Source of the DNA: Chryseobacterium sp. G0162
GTDB taxonomy: Bacteria; Bacteroidota; Bacteroidia; Flavobacteriales; Weeksellaceae
Assembly: GCF_003815715.1 (NCBI RefSeq)
Contig: NZ_CP033922.1
Location: 4,078,001-4,142,000, forward strand
Length of the DNA: 64,000 bases
Reading direction: 5' to 3'
The position numbers and the translations under genes are program-made. The notes beneath the pieces were generated by a model. It worked only from the letters and a program-made list of their open reading frames with translations, ran no database searches and had not been told where the DNA came from. Numbering within the stretch: the stretch's first letter is position 1; every line of letters starts with the position of its first letter. This document shows, one piece after another, positions 18,035 through 26,600 of this stretch.

Positions 18035-18429
18035 ATCCCTAAAAAGCAATATAAACGCCAGCATATGTTTTAATCTATAATGATTTGACAAAGAGCAGTT
18101 TAATTCTTATATATTACAAATATAGTTATTTTCATTTTTCTAATAGAAAGTATTTATAGATAATCGAGGAGTCAAATCTATTATGGATGTTGTGATAAAA
18201 CTACAATTTGCATTGTAATAGCAAAATGATAGGTTAGGGGTGAATTGAAAAGCTAAAAAAATATTCCGATAAACCCTTTTCAATTCTGCAAATTTTTCTA
18301 AGTTAGTAGAAGAGAAAAAGTCTTCGCTAAGTTTGTCCTTTATTGAATATATTTTTCTTCGAAGCCCCGTACTCCGTCGATACTTTTCGGTTCTTTGGGT
18401 TTTATCTCTCTCTCAAAATAATGTGATAA

Positions 18430-19530
18430 ATGAAAAATAATTATCAAATTTTTATTAATTCCCGTAATAACCCTTGTTGGGTAGCATTTTTACATCCATT
18501 TACTTTTGTTGTTCCTGATGATGAAAAACCATGGGAAGTAAAACTTGAGGATATTAATAATATTTCATATAGTAATGGAAATTTGATAAGAATCGTTACT
18601 AAATTCGATATTGAAAAATCAGATTTGCCTGGATTAATTTGTTATGATGGTGCTTTGGCTATTCCAAAAAATGAAAACTTTAAAACAAAAGAATCGGCTT
18701 TAAATTATTTTAGCATATTTTTCACAAAATTATTACTAACAGATTTTTATGTTGAAGGCATTGATCATAAAGATATAGTTAATGGTAATTTAAATGAGAA
18801 CTGGTCGATTTGGCCAACAGATTTAGGCAATAGTTCTATATCTCAAACGCATTCAAAAATCAGAATGCTCGTTGCAAGTAATATGGACACAATACAACTT
18901 TCGAATCCAAGAATAATATATGTTCAAGAAATTCTAAATAAAATAGAACTCGGAGGAAAGATATTACAGCAAATACCAAATTTAAATGCAAAATTTCTTT
19001 TAAGAGGTATAACTGAATTTCGATATAAAAACTGGGATCTAGTTTTATCAAATTTATGGATCACAGTAGAACAGTTAATTGATTATATATGGAATAATAA
19101 GTTCCTCCTAAATAATGATAATCATCCGGATGTTGAAATACCAAATCGTAAAAAATCAATGAAGGAAGATTCTCGAACTTGGTCAGCTTCAATAAAACAA
19201 GAAATATTATTCCAAAGTAAATTAATAGATGAAGAAACATTATTTTACTTATCTAAAGCTAGGAAGATAAGAAACAAACTTGTCCACGAAGGAATAGCTG
19301 TTGAAGAACAAATAGCAAAAGACATTTTAAAAACGACAATTAAAATAATAAAATCAATTGTTTCAGATTCTGATTTAGATTATTTATTGGAAAAAGATTT
19401 AAATAATAATAATAATATATATAGGAAAGCTAATTTTACTCCTGATTTTGATTGTTGGAAAAATTTACCTGATAAAAATTTCGTAGAAAATGTATTTGGA
19501 AAGGATATAACGAAGAAAGCAAAAAATTAG
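18430..19530 (+). CDS. HEPN-motif protein, probable RNase of a defence or abortive-infection system
   Basis: 366 residues, very AT-rich (Asn/Lys/Ile-rich) compared with the neighbouring cargo genes, which suggests a separate origin. No signal peptide. The C-terminal third is helical and contains 'LSKARKIRNKLVHEGIAVEE'. R281-N-K-L-V-H286 is the R-x4-H catalytic motif of HEPN ribonucleases, in the 'a-R-x-x-R-N-x-x-x-H' context also seen in ApeA-type and RnlA-like proteins. The first 200 residues are of mixed alpha/beta character ('FLHPFTFVVPDDEKPWEV') and resemble no domain I can name with certainty; an ApeA N-terminal-like sensor is one possibility. It is followed by its own terminator, so it is a single-gene unit. 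The biochemical role is inferred. Confidence 0.55.
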   Translation: MKNNYQIFINSRNNPCWVAFLHPFTFVVPDDEKPWEVKLEDINNISYSNGNLIRIVTKFDIEKSDLPGLICYDGALAIPKNENFKTKESALNYFSIFFTKLLLTDFYVEGIDHKDIVNGNLNENWSIWPTDLGNSSISQTHSKIRMLVASNMDTIQLSNPRIIYVQEILNKIELGGKILQQIPNLNAKFLLRGITEFRYKNWDLVLSNLWITVEQLIDYIWNNKFLLNNDNHPDVEIPNRKKSMKEDSRTWSASIKQEILFQSKLIDEETLFYLSKARKIRNKLVHEGIAVEEQIAKDILKTTIKIIKSIVSDSDLDYLLEKDLNNNNNIYRKANFTPDFDCWKNLPDKNFVENVFGKDITKKAKN

Positions 19531-19610
19531 AAATATTTCTTTGAAAGCTGCTATTATTTATTTTGAAAGGCTAATTTATCAGGAAAATTTCTGTGACTAA
19601 AGGAACAATA

Positions 19611-19640
19611 AAAGCAGATCATAAGCTTGATCTGCTTTTT
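19611..19640 (+). terminator. Intrinsic terminator of the HEPN gene
   Basis: An 11-bp perfect stem aaagcagatca / tgatctgcttt with a 6-base loop, then T5. Confidence 0.85.
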
Positions 19641-19679
19641 CTGGATAGACGCGGAAAGCGCGGTGCATAAGGTACACGC

Positions 19680-19707
19680 CAAAAAAAAGCCATACTTACG
19701 CATGGCT
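19680..19707 (-). terminator. Intrinsic terminator of the minus-strand gene ending at 19756
   Basis: On the minus strand: agccat, 8-base loop, atggct, then eight T. Confidence 0.8.
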
Positions 19708-19755
19708 CAATTATCTCAGTATATGTTATTTAGTTCTCAATAAAAAATCATAAAA

Positions 19756-20574
19756 TTAGGCGATGTATTTATATCCGTAAATCATGACGAATTCCGGACC
19801 GGTGTCTTTTGTGGCTACAAGGGTAATTTGCTTTTTATCTGGAGTGTAAAGGCCAAGAACAAATATAAAATGATCATTTTTATCGGTTTTTTCGATAAAA
19901 GATTTAATTTCATCAGGGTTGTATTTCAGTTTATTGATATGTATATCAAGTTCAAAGAAGATGTCCCATAGCCGCAAATTAAGATGTTCTTGGTCGATGA
20001 TCTTTATTTCAAGTACAGGACGACATTCTTTCATTTTGGCAAGTTTGCGAAGTGCATTTATAGCTTCTGATGATAAAAGCCGTTCTTGGTCTGGAAAGGC
20101 TAATATTACCACAGGTGGCTGGTTATCAGAGGTACTTGCTGTAAACTGTACTCCCTCTGCAAGACCAAAGGATTCTTGTGTTGACATGGTACTTATTTTC
20201 TTGAAATTTTGGTTCCATTCGAAACTCCCCGGCTGTTCTGGATGATTCCAAAAACCGGTAGTAATTGAATGTAAAGTATTATTTTGTAAATTTTTTATGT
20301 TTGGGTAAGAAGTTTCTGTTTTTCCTGTATTGATCTCCATATTCAAGTCGGAATCAGTAAAATGAAAAATCAGATTGTAAATACCGGTTTCTTCATTGAC
20401 CGTGATTGCTAAATCAAACAGGTTTTCGTGCAATATATCCATAAGCTTTTTACTTTCAGATCTGTTTTTTAACATTAGGATAAGAAGGTATTTACCATTG
20501 GTCATGGGCTGGATAGATAGCCCGTCATATTGAAAAGTGGAAAGATCCTGTTCAGTCAGGGTAGTTTTTGACAT
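19756..20574 (-). CDS. Hypothetical protein of the island
   Basis: 272 residues, no signal peptide, no membrane segment. I recognise no family. It appears to consist of two similar alpha/beta halves. Each half has a strand-rich piece ending in an aromatic 'hhhFHF/FVLGLY' strand ('ETGIYNLIFHFTDSD' and 'KNDHFIFVLGLYTPDKKQ') and contains a Leu-rich helix with an acidic tail ('LMDILHENLFDLAITV' and 'LRLWDIFFELDIHINKL'). These may be an internal duplication. It is the only minus-strand cargo gene, transcribed divergently from the nuclease-TPR gene across a 100-base gap, a placement typical of a regulator or immunity partner. That is inference only. Confidence 0.5.
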   Translation of the reverse strand: MSKTTLTEQDLSTFQYDGLSIQPMTNGKYLLILMLKNRSESKKLMDILHENLFDLAITVNEETGIYNLIFHFTDSDLNMEINTGKTETSYPNIKNLQNNTLHSITTGFWNHPEQPGSFEWNQNFKKISTMSTQESFGLAEGVQFTASTSDNQPPVVILAFPDQERLLSSEAINALRKLAKMKECRPVLEIKIIDQEHLNLRLWDIFFELDIHINKLKYNPDEIKSFIEKTDKNDHFIFVLGLYTPDKKQITLVATKDTGPEFVMIYGYKYIA

Positions 20575-20676
20575 TAGTTTTGTTTTTTATAAATTTAGCG
20601 AAATGATTACAAGTAGAACAAAAAAATAAAGTTTATTTGTAATTTATCTTAATAACTAATAGCCTTAATTAATCAA

Positions 20677-21954
20677 ATGAGCTTACATAAACTTCATATC
20701 ATCGGAAAAAACCGTGACGCAGTAGCAACACAGAAAGGATTTACCTATCAACAGTTAAAAACCCTGGAGGACTGGGTCAGCAATCGGATCAATAATGGGG
20801 ATGAAGATATATACTGTGAATATGAAGACGATATATTTACGCAGGACAGTGTTTCGGGCAAGCTTACATTTAAGCAGATCAAGTTATATAGCACTAATTT
20901 TTCCTTTACCTCTGAGAGTCTTGTTAATGCTCTGGAAAATTTCTTTTCCCTATATGTGAAGGGCGAATATAGCTTGAATGAAGTTGAGTTTGTTTTCGAA
21001 ACTAATGTTTCTGTAGCAGGAAGAAATGTTGGAGATAATGACGCTAAATTATTGTCCGATTGGAATAAGAACCAGGGATTACTGTCCGAAGAACTATTAG
21101 GCAAGATCAGAGTGCGTATGCGAAAGATCCTTGATAATTATGTTAAAGAGAGACTCACAGAGCTTTCCGGAAAAGAAGCGACGAGGGAAGAAGCAGAGAA
21201 GGCGAAAATCGTGTATGATAGCCTTTCAGATCAGGATATCGACCAATTTATTAATTGCATCAAGTGGATATTTCATCGGGAAGAACCCAATGTAGCGGTC
21301 GAAAACGTTGTTGCAAATATCAAAGCGAATATTACCAAGCTTCCATTACCGTTGGAGGAAGATAGGATAGATGTTTATTTTGCACTTCTGTTGCAAGAAG
21401 TAATGCATAAATCCATTCAGGATGAACCTGAGGCCCGTAAACTTACCAAGGATCAGTTAGATTTAGTGCTTTTAAGCGCAGGTGAGGATGATGATAAGTG
21501 GTATGTTGAAATTTTTCAGCAGTTTAACGGTTATGCTCCGGAAATATTTTTAGCAGGTGAATTCCAGGCAGTAGTCAGTGCCGCTAGTTATTGCAGGTGG
21601 AAAAATATCTTTGATGGGCATCGGGAAATCTGGCTTAATCTTCTTATGTACTATATTGGCTCTGCTGACATCCCTTTGATTAGCAGGAGAAAGGCTATTT
21701 ATGAATATACTTTTTTAAAGATTGGGCATAATTTTAAGCAGGACCGAAGTATTTCTCCTATTTCAGGAGATCAGTCCCTAATTATGGAATATATCGAAAG
21801 CTGGGAGCGAGAGCCTGATCTTAGATATCTGGAATTGGATATTGTTTTCCTTCAACTGGTTAAAGCACAAATTAAAGGATTTGGACTGAAATTTCCAATG
21901 GACGTACTTAAACGGTGGGAATTGGATATATTACATTTTCTTAATAGGCAGTAA
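20677..21954 (+). CDS. DUF4297/Cap4-like nuclease domain plus helical repeats, N-terminal part of a split gene
   Basis: 425 residues. The N terminus has 'KGFTYQQLKTLEDWV', then 'IYCEYEDDIFTQD' (Glu50-Asp51-Asp52) and 'LTFKQIKLY' (Gln67-Ile-Lys69). This E-D-D...Q-x-K layout is that of the PD-(D/E)xK domain in DUF4297/Cap4-type antiphage DNA endonucleases. Helical material follows. The TAA at 21952-21954 is in the same frame as the next ORF, and seven sense codons (GAA to GAC) join it to the ATG at 21976. The intact protein would thus be about 911 residues. Either a nonsense mutation, a sequencing error or recent splitting explains this. The nuclease domain itself is complete. Likely role: DNA-degrading effector of a defence system. 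Confidence 0.58.
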   Translation: MSLHKLHIIGKNRDAVATQKGFTYQQLKTLEDWVSNRINNGDEDIYCEYEDDIFTQDSVSGKLTFKQIKLYSTNFSFTSESLVNALENFFSLYVKGEYSLNEVEFVFETNVSVAGRNVGDNDAKLLSDWNKNQGLLSEELLGKIRVRMRKILDNYVKERLTELSGKEATREEAEKAKIVYDSLSDQDIDQFINCIKWIFHREEPNVAVENVVANIKANITKLPLPLEEDRIDVYFALLLQEVMHKSIQDEPEARKLTKDQLDLVLLSAGEDDDKWYVEIFQQFNGYAPEIFLAGEFQAVVSAASYCRWKNIFDGHREIWLNLLMYYIGSADIPLISRRKAIYEYTFLKIGHNFKQDRSISPISGDQSLIMEYIESWEREPDLRYLELDIVFLQLVKAQIKGFGLKFPMDVLKRWELDILHFLNRQ

Positions 21955-21975
21955 GAAAACGAATCTAATGCCGAC

Positions 21976-23412
21976 ATGCTTTGCGAGATCTATGAACTAC
22001 AGGGGCACTTGGCACAGGTAAAAAACCCTGATTTTCTTGAAGGAAGCCGGGAAGCTTTTAGCTTTTATCGCAAAATTCTTCCCCTTTTGGAGAAAGCTAA
22101 CTTTTATTCGCTTTCCCAGCTCTATGCACAGATGCAGGAAATGACCAAGAATTTAGCAGAGTTAGGAGGTAACGATGAAATTGCGGAAGCAATTGATGAG
22201 TTTATGGGTGAAATAGAGGATCATGCAATAAAAAGTGGTCACCGGCATTACGCGGCGAAAAATCTCGTTGAAAGAGCTGATGCATACATAAATAAACATG
22301 ATCTTCCCAGTATGCTCAAAGCCCTGGAACTTCTGCATAAGGCAAAGGAAAAATGGCGCCTCGAATACACCAATAAAGGATATATATTGTCACTACTGGA
22401 ACTATCGAAGGTGTACGAAGCAATGGGTATGAGATATGCTGCAAAATATTATGCTATGATTGCGAGCTGGAATATTTGGCAAGCAAAAGATGATAGTCTG
22501 AGAAAATACCTTCCTAGAGCAATATTTTTTATTTTGCATATTGATTTTCTTCACGGGGCATGGGCTGCCTGTCTTTCAGAGTTTGAAATCTTTTTAAAAA
22601 CCAAGATAGAATTTGATGAAAAAGGTATTGATTACAGTAGTAAGTATTTTCTTGATGCAATTAGTGAAATTACATTTATTGCGGCGACAGGAAAAATAAT
22701 ACATCCTTGCGTAAATGGTATTCTGGAAAATATTAAATCCAGATTTGATGGTTTTTGGACCGATCATATTGACCCTTTATCCGATATTGTCACCACGGAG
22801 TTAGCAGATCCCGATAAACTTAATACTGTTCTTCAATCCAAACTGTCTGATATGCCATGGAATGATATTGGTAGGACACGAAAAATCAGATTTGTAGCAC
22901 TTGGCAATGAATGGAATTTTATATTTGAAAATTCAGAAATGATGACGGGTATTTCGGAGGAATTCATTGCAAATCTACAGATCCATCTTTGTGAAATTGC
23001 GCAGTCATATGCATCATACTTCAAGACAGGCGAATCTATTGTTGTACATATTTCGGAAGGGCATTTTCAACATGAATTGATAGGAGAAAATGAGTTTAAG
23101 ATATGGATTCCGGATTTTGACAGTACCGACGAAGAAGATATAAATATACATTACCGTTATCTGTCAACTCTTTCCAGGGTAATTCTTGAAAGTGTCTGCA
23201 AGTTAGAAAAGGAAGAGTATCTGAAATTTTATACTGAGGAATTACTAAAGTGCAAGGAAGTTGGCAGAAAAGTCTGTGAAGCATATAGTTTTCAGCGAAT
23301 CTATAAACACTCTATTATCAAGGACTCGGTAATTGTTGATGAGATTGTAAAATTGCCTGAATTTACGCCAGACGGTTTGCATATAAGATATGTTAATTGG
23401 CTTTCATTTTAA
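21976..23412 (+). CDS. TPR-like helical protein, C-terminal part of the split nuclease gene
   Basis: 478 residues, helical throughout, with TPR-like pairs ('EGSREAFSFYRKILPLLEKA', 'HYAAKNLVERADAYI', 'SLLELSKVYEAMGMRYAAKY'). The C-terminal 170 residues are mixed alpha/beta ('IRFVALGNEWNFIFENSE', 'IVVHISEGHFQHELIG') and look like a recognition domain. The ORF lies in frame with the preceding nuclease ORF, with only one TAA between them and no extra spacing. Its ATG is simply the first one after that stop. As a separate gene it would be a sensor subunit translated by re-initiation. As part of one 911-residue protein it is the sensor end of a nuclease-TPR effector. Confidence 0.55.
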   Translation: MLCEIYELQGHLAQVKNPDFLEGSREAFSFYRKILPLLEKANFYSLSQLYAQMQEMTKNLAELGGNDEIAEAIDEFMGEIEDHAIKSGHRHYAAKNLVERADAYINKHDLPSMLKALELLHKAKEKWRLEYTNKGYILSLLELSKVYEAMGMRYAAKYYAMIASWNIWQAKDDSLRKYLPRAIFFILHIDFLHGAWAACLSEFEIFLKTKIEFDEKGIDYSSKYFLDAISEITFIAATGKIIHPCVNGILENIKSRFDGFWTDHIDPLSDIVTTELADPDKLNTVLQSKLSDMPWNDIGRTRKIRFVALGNEWNFIFENSEMMTGISEEFIANLQIHLCEIAQSYASYFKTGESIVVHISEGHFQHELIGENEFKIWIPDFDSTDEEDINIHYRYLSTLSRVILESVCKLEKEEYLKFYTEELLKCKEVGRKVCEAYSFQRIYKHSIIKDSVIVDEIVKLPEFTPDGLHIRYVNWLSF

Positions 23413-23602
23413 CGTAAGCATACGAGAACAGTGGCTTTTATAGGTGTCGAAGAAACACTCGTCCATGTTTGGTTAATGAGCTATAGTTATATCAAATAAT
23501 CTGAAGAAACTATTGCTAAATAAAGTGTATTTTTGTTAGGTTACGCCTACTAAGCTAGTAGTAATGTCCATATTTTCCCGTTAGACCAAGCGAAATATAT
23601 TT

Positions 23603-26600
23603 ATGAGTAAACCTGAATATTTTCAGAATATTACAAAATACCTTATTAATTATGTTGCTTACCTTGAGTACAATAACTCATTGGGATTGAGTGACTATAC
23701 GATATTTGCTGAACATTCATTTAAAGATATTTTAAATAAGATTTTTGGCTGGAATCTTGTCAATGCAAATTTTATCAAAAAAAATCAAAGTAGCTATGAT
23801 CTTCTGTGTGAAAAAAATGGCGTTTTTGTTCAGGTTACTTCCAATAAGAAGCATAAGCAGAAGTATGACAGCAGTATTCAATCTTTTAAAAAGTTGAATG
23901 TAAGAGCGAACCGATTTATTGTTCTCTTTATCCGAATGGGGCTCAATAAACAACTGCTTGAATCAGTGAAGGAAAATGGAATAACTTATGAGGCATTTGA
24001 CGTCCCTAAATTATTGGATTATATATTTGAGAATTGCTCGACACCGGGGAAGTTTCAGGAGATCAATGAAATCCTGGAGGAAATGCTACAGCCAACGATG
24101 GTTGGATCTAAAAAGCACATTCCAATAAAATTACCGGAGCAGAAAATTATGCCCCTTTCCAATGGGATTTATGTAGATAGAAGCAGATTGGTAGAGGATT
24201 TATTTTCCTTTGTACAGAATGATAATGGTTTATTGATCGGTGGTCCCGGATATGGGAAGAGCTATATTCTTGAAGAGCTTCAGCGATATTGTGTTGAGCG
24301 CTCTGTTAATTGTTATCTGATCAGGATAAATGATCTTACAACCGGGACATATGAAGAAATAGGTGAAGAGCTTAAAGTCAATAGAGACTGGCTCGGTGTT
24401 CTTGGTCAATTAAAACATTCAGAGCATCGGTCGATACTTATTTTTGACGCCTATGATACGGCAAAGGATGGAACTCTGAAGGCGAATATCATGAAAGCTA
24501 TTAAAAAATCGCTGTCGGACCTGGGTGATGATTGGCGGGTTTTAGTCAGTGTCAGGACTTATGATGCTACAAAGTCAATAAAACTTTTAGAAATGTTTCC
24601 TAATGGCAACATTAATCGTCAGTTTTCCTGCCGTTATTTCGACATTCCGCAGCTTTTGGATACGGATGTAGAAGCTGCGCTGGATGCTATCCCAGAATTT
24701 AAGAATATTCTAAAAAAATGTAACGAGGAGTTACGTAAGCTACTAAGGATACCCTATTTTCTCAATATTTTCTATTTGATCCTGAATGGGGATAGATTCA
24801 AAGTCAAAACATTCATCGACGTGCAGAGCGAAGAGGAGCTTCTCAATAAATTCTGGACTAACAAAATTGATGATAGTCTCGAAAAAATAATATTTCTAAA
24901 AAAGATGACAGCTCACATGGCTGAAAAGCAAAGTTTATCCTGTGATCTCAGTCTAATTGTCAATGAACAGAACACCGCAGTATTACATGAGTTAATCAGT
25001 TCCGGGATTGTGGAGGAAGTTTCGATCACCAAACAAAAAATAGCGTTCACACACAATATCCTACTTGATTTTGCCATCGCAAAATTTCTTTTGCAGGAGC
25101 AGATAAAGGAGCAGGTAAACTATGTCCAGAAAAACGAAAAGATGCCTTTTATCTTTAGGCAGGCTTTTATCTACTTTTACAGCAAGTTATACCGGGATGA
25201 AAATGCTACTTTCTGGCAGCATTATTTCAAAATTGCTGAGCAGGACAGTCCTATATTTCGTCTGTTTCATCAAACTTCCCTTATCTACGTCCTGGTAAAT
25301 TTGTACAGGAAAGCGGAGGATATCGATATTATCTATTTGGAGCAAGACACACAGAAAAGAGCAAGTATTATTAAAAAGGTTTTGGAGGTCATCAGATTTA
25401 TAACCAAAGGTAACTTGCGGGAAAAAGATGTAGATCTTCTTTTAAGGGTTTCATCAGATCTCCACATCAGCCACCTGTGGGAAATAGGAATTTTGATTCA
25501 GAACGGCATTGAGCAGTTTTCGGGGACTAAAAATAGTAAAATGATTGCAAAGCTTTCGGCTGCCAGCTTTCTTTGCTTTGATTTTATCCTAGAAAAGAGA
25601 AAGGAGCTGCGATATAAAAACTATGTAGATCGCAATGGAGGATGGAGAATAATTCATAACCTATGCAGGACCCTGCCTTGTAATTCAGCTAAAGTCGAAA
25701 AGTATTTTAAACGTATTCTACTGCTGTTAAAAGAAGAAGACTTTCCGATCACCTATTTCAATGAACTTGCTGAAAATATCACAACTATTTTTTTATTTAA
25801 AAGGGGATTAGCGGTCAAGATATATAAAACTCTATATTTTCATGTTGAGAACAGCGATCGGGTGACAAACTTTGGAACCAGTGCATTAGTGCTTCGGAGC
25901 AATCGGAAACAAGATTTTAGTATGATCCATTATATATTGGAGGAAAAGTTTAATGAGCTTCTGGAAATTGACTTTGATGAAGCAATGAGGCTTGGATTTT
26001 CGATTTATGAGCTTGCCGATAATGGCTATGAAGGATACCGTTATCGCTCGGCGGAACTGAAAGTTGGAAAATTAAAATCCAAAATAAGGTCGGATTATTC
26101 CAGATATGACTTCGATGAGGATAAGGGCCCATCTTCTTACGCAGACAGAATTCTTCAATTTGTGTTTGAAAATTTCAATGAAAAGAAAAATTTTAATACC
26201 GGTGTTGGACATATTGAGAGTGTTATACCTGAAATCGTTTCGGCTATGCTATGGCGGCGATTAATCAAAAATATGGTAAAATACCCGGAGGCTATAGAAG
26301 GGATTGCTTATCAGGTTCTTATTGAAAGGCAGTTCTATATTTTTGACGAAACTTTATTTGAGTGCGGTGAGCTGCTCAATAAAGTATGGCCATATTTTTC
26401 GAAAGCAAAAAAGCAAAACGTTGAAAATGTAATTATTGCGCTGTTGAAAGCCACTGAATTCGACCTTTACCCGGGAATGGCAGAGAGCAGGGTGAACCAG
26501 TTGCTGAATTGTATTCCATTTGGAAACGTTATTAGTGATGCAGCAAAGGAAATTCTGGATAACCAAGAAAAAATTCCAAATCAGCCTTTAATACAGCACG

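Larger units (their letters stand above)
17178..18429. other. Long intergenic region holding the left end of the island
   Basis: About 1.25 kb without a credible gene. It contains a GC-rich hairpin at 17275-17291, a terminator at 17324-17346, the left attachment-like repeat at 17426-17449, and two truncated tRNA 3' ends each followed by a 'gattctgcca' motif (17801-17891 and 17931-18034). Reading frames across the tRNA-like units (one on each strand, about 17675-18029) are products of those repeats. Confidence 0.6.
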
